In this document: piece by piece, positions 41,652 to 52,327 of the stretch
Numbering within the stretch: position 1 is the stretch's first letter
Layout of the letters: each line of letters starts with the position of its first letter
From: Carposina sasakii
Lineage: Eukaryota; Arthropoda; Insecta; Lepidoptera; Carposinidae
Assembly: GCA_014607495.2 (NCBI GenBank)
Contig: CP053160.1
Coordinates: 6,944,001-7,008,000, forward strand
Reading direction: 5' to 3'
Length of the DNA: 64,000 nt
Made by a program: the position numbers and the translations under genes
Notes under the pieces: generated by a model
Seen by the model: the letters and a program-made list of their open reading frames with translations, nothing else
Told to the model about the DNA's origin: nothing
The model's database searches: none

Positions 41652-44030
41652 TTTTCTATAAAGTTAAAGATAACTTGTGCCAGGAAACTCCCCTCCTCCA
41701 CCATACCAGTTAATATTACAATGCTTTAGAAATGCATGAAAAAACAGGTCTAATTTAATTAAAAATAAAATAGAAGAAATGCATGCAAGGGTGTGTATCT
41801 CTCTGTGTGTGTGCGTGCGCGTGCGTCTGTGTGCATGTATGTATGTGTGCATATAATTATAAATATCATACTCAATTTCAATCTCCAAGCATTAGTCTCC
41901 AAAGTAAAGGAGTGCCTCCATTTCTTGGTAACTTAGACCATTCAACCAATCAATAACAACTGTTATATAAGGAATGTTATAACTGTTATATTAGGAAAAC
42001 TTTCCTTATAAGTTAAGCAGCAAAGGGTATATTTTCAAAATCTTATTAATTTTGTTATACATATGAGGAGCTTGTGTGGTGTATTGTCTCTTAGCGTATA
42101 GTGACCTTCGTTGAGGTTGAAAAGCCACCTCATGATTTCTGCGGCGACTCAAAATGATTGGGTTATACGGCAGTCTTGTGTAATTTTAAGGTCTTCTCAT
42201 TGATAGAAGCTTGCAAATATTGTATAGTTCACTTGTGCATAATTCCAAGGTATTTTTTTGAAGATACCCTCTCAATAATAGTACAATTACAGTGCGAGAC
42301 ATCCGGCATACCACAATCATGCATCTTAAGTTTTAAATTATTACTAGGTTGTGTACTAAATAAAACTATACTTATAGCTGCCTTTTTAATCTTACGACTT
42401 TCGTGTATTTTATAAGGTAGGCGCGAAAATTATCCTGACCCCGCTCTGATAAACGTAAGGATGTCCTTCGTGATCCTGTAGCTCCTGCTAACTCATTTTG
42501 GGAACAGAGCCGAGTGTATATGTATGTATTGTGAGTTCCAGGACTTCCAGGTAAAATACTGAATAGTTTTAGGTGTTCGAATAGCGGGAGATACGGCATT
42601 ACGGGAACTACATAAATAGATATTCCATTTTAGTACCTATGTCCAAATATTGATAAGGTAGGCTACTTTGGTAGGGCAAGTAGGTAATTTATTTTCGGGT
42701 AGGATGTTAGGGTTTTCCAGAAAGAATTACATTACAGTTGCATTATAGGAAGTAGAGCCACTCTCCTTATGAAATCTCGAAATCTCTCTCAAAGCATGAA
42801 AACACCTTCAACTGGCAACGTCTACTTAACACCTAACTTGGTAAACAAGCGAAGATATACAGCAAAAGGATTTCAATAAACAAGCTTTACGCTTGGAAGC
42901 GTAAACGCGTTCAATTCTCGCATTCGGTGCGTGTGCAATGTGGAATGTCTCCTAAAGCCTTTTAGCTCGACTCCGAGCCTTCCGGCAGACGATAAGGCCT
43001 GATCTGCGGAAGACAGGCTCGCATGCACCAGACACGATCGATATTGCAGGGAGGACGGCCCCCTACCACGGCCCGCGCCTGCCTGAAAGTTTTGCGATAA
43101 GTACAGAACTAGCGCGCTGTACGCAATGCAATATTGTTAGCCCGTTACGAGAGAAGCGGATATTAAGGCCCAGACTGTAGCGTAGGTTTTTACATTGTGC
43201 TCAAGTTTGAATACCGCGTTACGTTTGCATTTAATTATTATTACAGCGACGCGTTTGTGTTGCATTAATTGTAATGTGTAGGTGAGTTTTTATTGCATAC
43301 TGTTTTAGGTTTTTGGTATGTATTTTGTGGAGGAAAAATACGTTATACGGAGTCATCATTACGTTTTCTCATTAGGCGAGAGCATGCGTTTGACCTCAAT
43401 CTCGACTCGTAATTGAGGCATGCCGAAAAGATGCTTATTCATGCTGAGTCCCTAAATACGGACCGATGGAATTAGGAAAAAAGATTCGGAAAAGTTACCT
43501 ACATGTAGATTTCTCCCTATTGATATCGGTAAGTATCCAAAAACACTTTATTTCAAATACGACTCGGTAGTTATAAGCTAAGCATCAAGTTTAATCATAA
43601 ACAAGGGGGTTATATTCAGTTGACTGTTGCAGCAATCAGATAAAAATAAGATCAAAGAAGGTTAGAACTTCTAAAAACCCTGCAGAAAAAGGACTCCCTT
43701 TGAGCCTAAAAAGCGTAGGTTAGATAATTATATTTAAAAAGCAAGTCATAATCTTTAATCATTGAGGCACACGTTATAACGTTACCTACGGTAGGTAACT
43801 CCTCTTAAGGTATGTGATTAATATGCCACCTCAGCGTACCTGTTGCCAAAAGGGAGCATTTCTTAGTATTACGGTTCTAATATAAAGCGACCAACTGACT
43901 ATCCGTCGTCAACCTGTAGTCTTTCGAAAGTAAAAACTACAATATGTTTTTGTAAGTATTTATATCATGGCTTAATTATAAACCGACTTATCACGCATGT
44001 TTTCTTTTTAAGCATGCTCAAGAAAACATG
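41652..44030. other. Unassigned 2.4 kb
   Basis: It contains a TG/GC-alternating simple repeat (41786-41857) and a GC-richer stretch around 42930-43110 (GGAGGACGGCCCCC, CGGCCCGCGCC) that could be a relic CpG-containing element. No coding gene or shared repeat is recognised. Confidence 0.35.
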
Positions 44031-44254
44031 TAGGGGAAGATCGGGTAATGGGAGTCAGTGGGTAATAGTGGTCACCCACACATCTCCAAAAGTAACACTA
44101 ATAGAAACGCGTTAAGGATCCTCCCTGCCCGCTCTGTTCCCCTCGCTGTCGCTGCGAGCGTGCCGCGTGGGTATGGCGACAGCATAGAGAATGAGAGGTG
44201 TGTTTTGTTTTTGCGGGTCGCCGATGTAAATTTTTACGGATGCAAAATATACAG

Positions 44255-44537
44255 TGAAGGAATGATACTACTCGTATTTTACAAATTATTTATTTAATTT
44301 AGTTGAGAGACAAAAATGTGTGATAGTACACTTCGACAATCTTTATTCAACTCCCTAGCGCACACTGACTGCCCACATTTTACGAATTATATCTTTTATA
44401 TCTGTTATGCTTCTACCCTCCAATATAAAAATAATAATGTGGTAGGAGTTGTGTGCACTAGTCAGTTGAGTGACATTATATCTGTTAACAATTAACATAC
44501 ATTAACTAATCAATATAATTATTATAAAACTCTAACA
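44255..44537 (-). repeat. Gypsy 2 3' LTR
   Basis: It is preceded, on the minus strand, by AGGAAAGGCCGAC as a likely polypurine tract. It pairs with 50597-50879. Confidence 0.92.
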
Positions 44538-44862
44538 GTCGGCCTTTCCTGCCTTGTTTCCCGTCCCGGGAAAAGAAAGAAAAAGACGAAGAAGAAAAAT
44601 ATATAAAAAAAATAAGTCAATAATTAGAGACCAGCATGGCTAGTTTTCTACAGTTATATAATCTAATCAGTGACACAGAATTCGTAACTATTTGAATGTT
44701 TGTTGCTCCACAATTTTCATACCATTCAATTGTTTATACCATATTTTCTGTATGTATGTTTGCAACATTTTAATTTATACATTATATGTATAAAATAACA
44801 ATTAAAATACACAAGATAAATAACTGTTCGTTATCATATGCCTATAATAATTAGGTAAGTTG

Positions 44863-45268
44863 TTATTGTGACCTCTACATATTCACAATAATAATTATTG
44901 ATAATAAATGATTAAATAAGTAAGTATACAGTTACATATAGTAGCCTTTACATATCTGCAATGAATTATAATAATTATCATCAAGTCATTAAACAATTAT
45001 GATCACAGCAGCCTCTACATATCTGCAATGAATCATAAATATGTTTTATTGTGACCTCTACATATTCACAATAATGAACAAGTCATTTAACAATTATGAT
45101 CACAGCAGCCTCATCATATCTGCAATGAATCATAAGTATGTATTATTGTGACCTCTACATATTCACAATAACCAACAAGTCATTTATACAATTATGATCA
45201 CAGCAGCCTCATCATATCTGCAATGAATCATAAATATGTATTATTGTGACCTCTTCATATTCACAATA
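44863..45268 (-). repeat. Tandem ~97-bp hairpin array in the Gypsy 2 3' region
   Basis: TATTGTGACCTCTACATATTCACAATA begins at 44863, 45047, 45144 and 45242, a period of 97-98 bp, with a degenerate unit in the first interval. Between them sits TGATCACAGCAGCCTC..TATCTGCAATGAATCA. Both modules are inverted repeats (TATTGTGA/TCACAATA; TGAT-GCAG/CTGC-ATCA). The array lies between the pol stop and the 3' LTR. It may be a structured 3' UTR or a protein-binding array. Confidence 0.8.
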
Positions 45269-45642
45269 ATCAACAATCATGTATTGAGGTAATAAATAAT
45301 AATAATTATCATTATTATAATAAGGTCATATTTACAGTACTCAAGCCTTGCTATCTAGTTACCACAAAGAAAACTATACTTAATAAAACAAAGAATAAGT
45401 TGGTGAGTGAACATAAACACAACACTCTTTAAGTACCTTATTAAATTAACACTTTACATCTTTTATTGTAATACATCTTCATGTAATACTTTAAATTTAA
45501 ATAATTCATAAACTTTCTTTGAAGAAACAAAGTTTTATACGTTACAGGTTCTAATTTTAATAAAACATCTAATGATAATAAACGTCAAGCAACCGCAAGG
45601 ATGATATGATAGCCATAAATAAAATAATTATTATGAACCAAC

Positions 45643-48600
45643 TCATTCGTCAGCGTCTGTACAAGAATCAGAACTTTCATTGTTCCTATCAAAAACAAGC
45701 CATGGGTGGATTTTATCGACGGAAAAAATACCTTTAAATGCTCTATTACCCTTTCGGGATAGTGGAGTATCCTCTACCACATACCTATCTAAATCCAAGA
45801 CATCTAAAATTTTGTATGGACCACGAATTTTGGGTACTAACTTTCTACTTTTGCCAGTAGAAGGAACCTCTCTTTCAACTCTTACTAAATCCCCAACCTT
45901 GTAATTTATTTGCTTCCGGTGTTTATCAAATGCCTCTTTTTGTTTCTGTTGATTGTTTGCTATATGCTCAGAAACCTCACTCCTAATAGTCTCTAATTGT
46001 TTAGATGGACTAACGTCATCACTATTCACGTTGTGTCGTAATGATGAATCAGCTGTCCCTACAAGATTGAATCCAAAAAGCGCTTGTGCCGGACTTTTAC
46101 CCGTACTTTTATTTATGGTGTTGTTTAATCCCCATTGAATTTCAGATACATTATCATCCCATAAATTTTCTGATTTACCATGGTTGGTTGCAGTCAAAGC
46201 AGCCAAAACTGTTCTATTATAGCGCTCAATTTGGCCATTGGCGCGAGGGGTTGCGACAGCATTCATTATATGTTTAATACCAAGTGAACTTAAATACTCT
46301 TGAAATCTTTGAGCTGTAAAAGAGGAACCTCTATCTGATATTAAACGTTTTGGCACGCCGAAGATATGGAAGTAATTTTTTATGGCTTTTATGGAATGGA
46401 CAGTTTTGGTGCTTTTGACTGGGACCAACATAATAAATTTAGTAAATGCATCGATTATTAAAAGCATATAAGAGTTCTTACTTTTGCTACGGACAAAAGG
46501 ACCTAAATGATCAATATGTAAGGTGTCAAAAGGACAATCAACTTTGTGAATTGGATGCAATTCACCAGCCTTCTTTCCTGATGGCACCTTAGAGTGAGCA
46601 CACTCCAAACATGATGCGACATATTTTCTCACAAATCGCCTCATTTTAGCAAACCAATAACTATTCTTAATCATTTCGTAAGTTTTATCGAAACCAAAAT
46701 GGCCAATTTCATCGTGATTTGCTTTTAGAATCTGCCACCGAACCCCTTTCGGAACCACCCAACGCTCCCCTTCAGTAGTTTTCCGGTACAAAAGACTATT
46801 TTTAACAATAAAATTGTTCTTAATATCCACTACCTGATCTGTTTCTTTATCGTTAAGTATATTAATAATTCTCTGTAATTCGGAATCATTCTGTTGGACA
46901 GTAGCCACCCAATTTTTATCAATCAACCTAATATGTAAGTCATTGGCAGGGATCGGATTTCTGCTCAGTGCATCGACATGAGCCATTGATGCACCTGGTT
47001 TGTAAATAATGTTAAAATCAAATTCTTGCATTACACCCCACCAACGGGCTACCCTGGGCAACATGTCACGCTTATCAAAAGTGGCCCGTAAGGAATTGCA
47101 GTCAGTCACAATCGTAAAAGGTATACCTAGCAAATACACTCTAAAACGTTGAAGGGATGTGACTACCGCTAAAGTTTCGAGGTCATATGATGTAAAACGT
47201 GATTCTTCCGGGGAAGTTTGTCGGCTGTAGTATGCCACGGCCGTAAAAGGGGACTCTTTACTTTTTCTTTGCATCACTATGCCGGCTACACCTAATTTAG
47301 ATGCATCTGTATGCAACTGGGTCTCATTATTTGGATCATAAAATGACAAAACCGGACGTTTAGTCAACTCTCGCTTGAGTGTTGTGAATGCATTTTCTTC
47401 TGTGGGTCCCCATTTCCACTTAACATCCTTTTTTAACAGTTGGGTTAAAGGTCTAGCAATAGAAGAAAACCCTTTTATAAACCTCCGAAAGAAACTAGCC
47501 AATCCAATAAATTGCCTAACCTTATGCTGATCAGTCGGTGGTAAGAATCCTTCTACTGCCTCTATCTTCTTTTTGCCCGGCCTTATTCCATTTTCATTAA
47601 CCTCAAAACCCAAGTAATCGATAGATTGCATTAGGAAATTACATTTCTGTAATTTGAGAGTTAAGTGAGACCTTCTAAAGAGCACTAAGATATCACGAAG
47701 CTTTTGAATGCCCTCTTCTATAGTTTTGGAAGGTATTATAACATCGTCCATATAAGCAAATGCGTCTTTGAACCGTGCGTTACCAAGTATATTATTGATC
47801 GCCCTCTGAAATGTTGATGGAGCATTTGCTAAGCCGAAGGGCATGCGGTTAAATTCGTAAAGTCCATTAGGTGTTATGAACGCAGTTAGGTGCTTGGACG
47901 CTTCAGACATGGCGATCTGATAATATCCGGACGCAAGGTCCAAAGACGTGAAATATTTAAAACCTGACAGATTATCCAACTGGTCGTCGATTCTTGGAAG
48001 TGGATAGTGCTCTTTACAAGTTTTCTTATTCAAAGCTCTAAAATCTATACATAGCCTGTAATCTCCCGTTTTCTTTCGAACAAGTATAACAGGGGACGCG
48101 TAATTTGAAGTTGATGGTCGAATAATACCAGAATCTGATAGATCTTCTACCATATCTCTAACAACTTCCCTTTCCGAATGAGAAAGACGATACGGTCTAT
48201 AAACTACAGGATTTGTGTCGTTTAACTTAATTTCCATTTCAGACCCGACTATACAACCCAACTCTTGATTAGAAAATGCAAAACCATCTCTAAACTCATT
48301 AAGTAACTGTAATAAATCCTCCTTAAAACTCGCATCAATATTTTCATTTACGTTTATCATGCATTCGTCAATTCTAGACGGTGTTGTATTTTCGGAACTT
48401 TTCATAATCTGATTAACGTTATAGCAGGTTAACTCATTTAAAGGCCGGGACCGAGTTAATAAAATATTAGCCTTAAGAATAAAACCCATTGACATTAATC
48501 CCTTTACAACAACCGTACCAAAACCGTCTTTAACTCTCACCACACTTTGTATAATTTCATACTTCTTTTCAAATGTTTGGCAAATGCTAGGTTCGATAAA

Positions 48601-50160
48601 CAAATCTCCTGAATAAACAGGAACAGAACGGACTTCTACTTCTGTATACCCTTTGATTTCGACTGAATTGATGACATGCAGCAATATAGCTTCATGTTTA
48701 TTATTTTTAGATGAGATTTTTAACTTATCCTTAGTCTTCATAACTACCACATGTTCCTGTTCGGTAAAAGTCTGACCTATCAGCATAGGTACCTGCAATA
48801 AATGATCGGGGACTACCAAGGCTTCTAACGTAGCTTTGGTGTTATCTATTTCAACATCAATTAAACACTTTCCCAATGCATTGACACAGGAATCTCCAAA
48901 ACCACGTATAATAGGCAATTCTTTCATTATCCAAGTAGGGCATAACTCTAATGCGACAGATTCCTTTAACAAAGTACATTGACTACCGAAATCAATGAAA
49001 CATTCTAATTGACGACCATTTACACTAGCACTTTTGAAATATTTTAAATCATTATCTTGTTCTTGTGATACGCGTAAAACTGTTTTACTAATATTTGTAG
49101 TGTCAGACTTATTCGGACAATCATTTGATAAATGACCTACCTTACGGCAATTATCACATCTCTTTATCGGTTGCTTACATTTATAATATGGGTGACCACC
49201 CTCACCACAATTGAAGCATTTCGCTTTACTTACATAATTAGTTTTATTCTCATTTGAATTTTGTGTGTGTTTTAAAGACCTAGGTAACCTATTATCAGAA
49301 TTGCTTGTTTGTGGGGCCAAATTATGTTTATCATTCCTTTTAGTCACCTTTACACTTCGCAAGTAAACTAAAAGTTTGTCCGGTTCAAGAAATTGTGTTG
49401 CTTCCGCACTTGTTCTGACAGACCTATCTTCTATGCCAAAGAGAATACAATCAATGGCATTCTTACCAACGATATTACATCGATTTAAATATATCATTTT
49501 TTCGTAATAGTAATCTTCTAACGGATCGCCAAACTTGGCTCTACAAGCAAGCATTTCTGTTAATAACTGACCATAATTTTCATCACTCGGGAACGCACCT
49601 TTCAATTTGATCTGCCACTCTTCCCAGGAAAACAAAACGCTAGATAACCCTTGATACCATCTTTGTGCTACACCAGCTAACTTTGGTAGTGCGTAGTGAA
49701 TTATTTGTCGCTCAGTCCATTCATAAAGTTTTGCACACTCATTAACCTTTGTAATCCATGTTTCGATAGTTTGATTCCGTTTAGACGGATCGAATTCAGG
49801 GATGACGTTCATAGTAGGATAACGTTCATGAGTAGTAGAACTACTGTCGGTTTTTAAAGCTGTTACAAGATCCTTAAACATGGCCAGTAAATTGTCGGAG
49901 TTGTTTCCACTCACCGAAGGAATCGCTGGTGTAGTCGACCGCGCTGCCACCGTGTTGATGATCGGGCTGGGTGTACGTTCGTTAGACTCACTGCGCTCAC
50001 GGTGGTTTCGCTGTCGGTCACGACGTCGTCGTTTAGAACTACTCTTCGAATGCCGACGACGCATTCCTCTCGAATCACTGCGGTGTCTCCTGGATTCAGA
50101 TTTATCTGAATCATCATCAACACCACGTGATCGCTTGCGGGAATCCCTATCTTTCCCCAT
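45643..50160 (-). CDS. gag-pol: Gypsy 2 gag-pol polyprotein
   Basis: One 1505-aa frame starts at ATG 50160. Order: an Arg/Ser-rich basic N-terminus (KRSRGVDDDSDKSESRRHR), Gag (VIPEFDPSKRNQTIETWI, WYQGL), and two zinc knuckles (CFNCGEGGHPYYKC, CDNCRKVGHLSNDC). A protease region follows in which the motif reads FIDFGSQCTLL. RT has DYRLCIDFRALN, LDLASGYYQIAM and AYMDDVIIPS. RNase H has HTDASKLGVAGIV. Integrase has an HHCC finger, HIDHLGPF, ISDRGSSF and RANGQIERYN. The C-terminal KVGDLVRVEREVP..KIRGPYKILDVL is the usual post-integrase module. The fused gag-pol without a frameshift and the Phe in place of Thr in the protease motif are notable. Confidence 0.93.
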   Translation of the reverse strand: MGKDRDSRKRSRGVDDDSDKSESRRHRSDSRGMRRRHSKSSSKRRRRDRQRNHRERSESNERTPSPIINTVAARSTTPAIPSVSGNNSDNLLAMFKDLVTALKTDSSSTTHERYPTMNVIPEFDPSKRNQTIETWITKVNECAKLYEWTERQIIHYALPKLAGVAQRWYQGLSSVLFSWEEWQIKLKGAFPSDENYGQLLTEMLACRAKFGDPLEDYYYEKMIYLNRCNIVGKNAIDCILFGIEDRSVRTSAEATQFLEPDKLLVYLRSVKVTKRNDKHNLAPQTSNSDNRLPRSLKHTQNSNENKTNYVSKAKCFNCGEGGHPYYKCKQPIKRCDNCRKVGHLSNDCPNKSDTTNISKTVLRVSQEQDNDLKYFKSASVNGRQLECFIDFGSQCTLLKESVALELCPTWIMKELPIIRGFGDSCVNALGKCLIDVEIDNTKATLEALVVPDHLLQVPMLIGQTFTEQEHVVVMKTKDKLKISSKNNKHEAILLHVINSVEIKGYTEVEVRSVPVYSGDLFIEPSICQTFEKKYEIIQSVVRVKDGFGTVVVKGLMSMGFILKANILLTRSRPLNELTCYNVNQIMKSSENTTPSRIDECMINVNENIDASFKEDLLQLLNEFRDGFAFSNQELGCIVGSEMEIKLNDTNPVVYRPYRLSHSEREVVRDMVEDLSDSGIIRPSTSNYASPVILVRKKTGDYRLCIDFRALNKKTCKEHYPLPRIDDQLDNLSGFKYFTSLDLASGYYQIAMSEASKHLTAFITPNGLYEFNRMPFGLANAPSTFQRAINNILGNARFKDAFAYMDDVIIPSKTIEEGIQKLRDILVLFRRSHLTLKLQKCNFLMQSIDYLGFEVNENGIRPGKKKIEAVEGFLPPTDQHKVRQFIGLASFFRRFIKGFSSIARPLTQLLKKDVKWKWGPTEENAFTTLKRELTKRPVLSFYDPNNETQLHTDASKLGVAGIVMQRKSKESPFTAVAYYSRQTSPEESRFTSYDLETLAVVTSLQRFRVYLLGIPFTIVTDCNSLRATFDKRDMLPRVARWWGVMQEFDFNIIYKPGASMAHVDALSRNPIPANDLHIRLIDKNWVATVQQNDSELQRIINILNDKETDQVVDIKNNFIVKNSLLYRKTTEGERWVVPKGVRWQILKANHDEIGHFGFDKTYEMIKNSYWFAKMRRFVRKYVASCLECAHSKVPSGKKAGELHPIHKVDCPFDTLHIDHLGPFVRSKSKNSYMLLIIDAFTKFIMLVPVKSTKTVHSIKAIKNYFHIFGVPKRLISDRGSSFTAQRFQEYLSSLGIKHIMNAVATPRANGQIERYNRTVLAALTATNHGKSENLWDDNVSEIQWGLNNTINKSTGKSPAQALFGFNLVGTADSSLRHNVNSDDVSPSKQLETIRSEVSEHIANNQQKQKEAFDKHRKQINYKVGDLVRVEREVPSTGKSRKLVPKIRGPYKILDVLDLDRYVVEDTPLSRKGNRAFKGIFSVDKIHPWLVFDRNNESSDSCTDADE

Positions 50161-50596
50161 TTTCTAAAACAAAGTTCGAAAACAAGTAAAGCGTGTCACG
50201 TTTACATCATACCCTACATGATAGTATAAAATGGCGTTATCTTGAAATTGTGTTAAAAGTATCTCTAATACTTGAAAATTGTTATTGCAAACAACAAAAT
50301 AACACCTGTAGGCAATGCTGAAGAATTTTTATTTAACATAGTAGTACCTGTTATATTTTATTATCTAAGTAAACGATGTGATATAATGGCTAGAATACCA
50401 ATAAATGATCGATGAATTTGAGATACTGCAATTTTTTACGCACTATTATACGTTATACATTTTAAAATAAAGGAATAGTCCTAATTCGTACTTAAATTAA
50501 TAAAAAAAAAGAAAAATACTCTTCATACCTTTGGTGGGCGTCGAATCCTTTTCTTATCGAGTTAGATAACACTCGATAATATCCCGTCTTCTGATC

Positions 50597-50879
50597 TGAA
50601 GGAATGATACTACTCGTATTTTACAAATTATTTATTTAATTTAGTTGAGAGACAAAAATGTGTGATAGTACACTTCGACAATCTTTATTCAACTCCCTAG
50701 CGCACACTGACTGCCCACATTTTACGAATTATATCTTTTATATCTGTTATGCTTCTACCCTCCAATATAAAAATAATAATGTGGTAGGAGTTGTGTGCAC
50801 TAGTCAGTTGAGTGACATTATATCTGTTAACAATTAACATACATTCACTAATCAATATAATTATTATAAAACTCTAACA
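50597..50879 (-). repeat. Gypsy 2 5' LTR
   Basis: It pairs with 44255-44537. The 5' leader (50161-50596) between LTR and gag ATG is AT-rich and has no upstream frame of note. Confidence 0.92.
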
Positions 50880-51106
50880 ACAGTAACTTTTATAGTTATT
50901 GGTCTACTTGTATGTTACTATTTTACGCCCTTACTTGTACATTTGGTGTAATGATTTCCTACTTAAATCCGGAGTTTTTCTAATGTATATTTTGTGTTTA
51001 TTATTTTTTCTTCATAAAATACTTGTGGGTAATGAGAATCGGGTGATCCCCATTTCCCGCTAGTGACCGCCACCCAAAGAAAAAGATAGGGGAAAGGAAA
51101 AATATA

Positions 51107-51285
51107 CGGGGTGATTTTTGGCCGTCAACGTTCCCCAAATTTACGGAATCTCCTCATCATCATGATCATTTTTCTCCATGGAAGCATACCTGGGAAGTGT
51201 CTGGTTTCCAAAATATTAGGGTCCAAAGTTGAGTAAATAGACTGCGTTTTCTGCATAAATGCACATTGACGCGTGTAGCAAGATT
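51107..51285 (-). mobile_element. MITE-A copy 4, truncated
   Basis: It runs from CGGGGTGATTTTTGG to GTAGCAAGATT and then breaks into the host TIR element; the A/T-run half is missing. It shows more differences from the other copies, so it is older or decayed. Confidence 0.8.
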
Positions 51286-51792
51286 ACGCGCGTGCCGAAG
51301 AAGGGGACCGAAAGAGTAAAGAGCAAGATTCTCCAGGAATCAAACGATACCCCTGTATCAGACGTGACGCGATTTGTGTTAGATTTTTGTATGATCCTCA
51401 TTGCCCACAAGGTGACCTCAATTACCCGTAACTTAGTGCAATGGGAGTCAAATCTGTTTTTTTTAAATACTTTTATATTTCCCAAAGATGATTATCAAAG
51501 TGATGATTACTGATCTCAAATTATAGCTAATTAAGTAAATTTTGTTATGAGGCGGTTGCAATAATTTTTTTGTTAATTTTAGCTTTTGTATTCTAATTCT
51601 TGCTTAAGTGACCCCCATTACCCAATCTTCCCCTAATCATGATTATCATTCACTTTATTGAATGTCGATTCTTATGAAGCTTTCGATTTGAAAAGAATTC
51701 GATAATCCAGGACATATTCTATCAAATGAGCTTAATTTAGCTTACTCCAGGGATTTGGCTTACTCGCAAGTGTTTACCGTAGCTTTTAATTT

Positions 51793-51940
51793 TTTTTGTC
51801 TAGTTTATCCCGAAGGAAAGGCAAGGAAAACTAAGCCCATACAGCCATTATCTTTAGTAAATGATTTCTGAATTTAAGATGGATGATATTGATGATGATG
51901 AATGGAAACGTCGGGAAAATCCTCAAGAATGGGTGTAAAA
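51793..51940 (+). repeat. Dispersed repeat, copy 2
   Basis: It matches 5370-5515 in the same orientation (CCCGAAGGAAAGGCAAGG, GGAAACGTCGGGAAAATCC), again after a T-run. Confidence 0.7.
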
Positions 51941-52067
51941 CCAGTAAAAATCCCGTAGCTTTTAATGTTTTTATTTAATTTAAATCCATATCTGGGTAAG
52001 TGGATATCAACATCGGATGTTAAACGCCCAGGAAGCTTACTTATCGCTCGACATAATCTACACTATA

Positions 52068-52327
52068 CAGGGTGTAACAAAAGGGGTATGTTAAGCAAAA
52101 TTCTATGAAGATGGCCCACTGTATAGAACCTATCTGCAAAATTTGAGATTCGAAATCACATGTTTATTTTTCCAGATAGTATGGAGAATTCTTAAACATC
52201 TCAGGAATTTTCATACAATCTTGAAAAATAAACATATGATTTCGAGTCTCAAATTTTGTGAATAGGTTCCCTATAGTGGGCTATTTATATAGCTTTTCGC
52301 TTAACATACCCTTTTTGTTACACCCTG
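52068..52327. mobile_element. MITE-C, near-complete palindrome
   Basis: CAGGGTGTAACAAAAGGGG at the left is mirrored by the complement at the right (..TTTTTGTTACACCCTG), flanked by TA. Pairing continues inwards (CAAAATTTGAGATTCGAAAT with ATTTCGAGTCTCAAATTTTG), so nearly all 260 bp fold back. A fragment resembling its interior is near 62650-62690. It is non-coding. Confidence 0.85.

Larger units (their letters stand above)
44255..50879 (-). mobile_element. Gypsy LTR retrotransposon 2, full length
   Basis: 283-bp LTRs (44255-44537 and 50597-50879) start TGTTAGAG and end CATTCCTTCA on the minus strand. They differ at one base that I can see (A/C near 44503 and 50845). The target duplication ACAG is at 44251-44254 and 50880-50883. 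One gag-pol frame is intact. After the 5' LTR, GATCAGAAGACGGGAT resembles a tRNA-Leu-type primer site. Insertion is recent. Confidence 0.93.
44033..51633. mobile_element. Old TIR DNA transposon hosting Gypsy 2
   Basis: Terminal repeats GGGGAAGATCGGGTAATGGG (44033) and the complement of CCCCCATTACCCAATCTTCCCC (to 51633) are flanked by TA. Similar GGGTAAT/ATTACCC words recur inside (44075, 51030, 51425). No transposase is visible. Gypsy 2 and a truncated MITE-A are inserted within it; the host sequence without them is about 0.8 kb. Confidence 0.65.

Noticed and set aside
44863..45268. Host minisatellite
   Set aside because: The array lies strictly inside the Gypsy 2 element between pol and the 3' LTR, so it is part of the retrotransposon.
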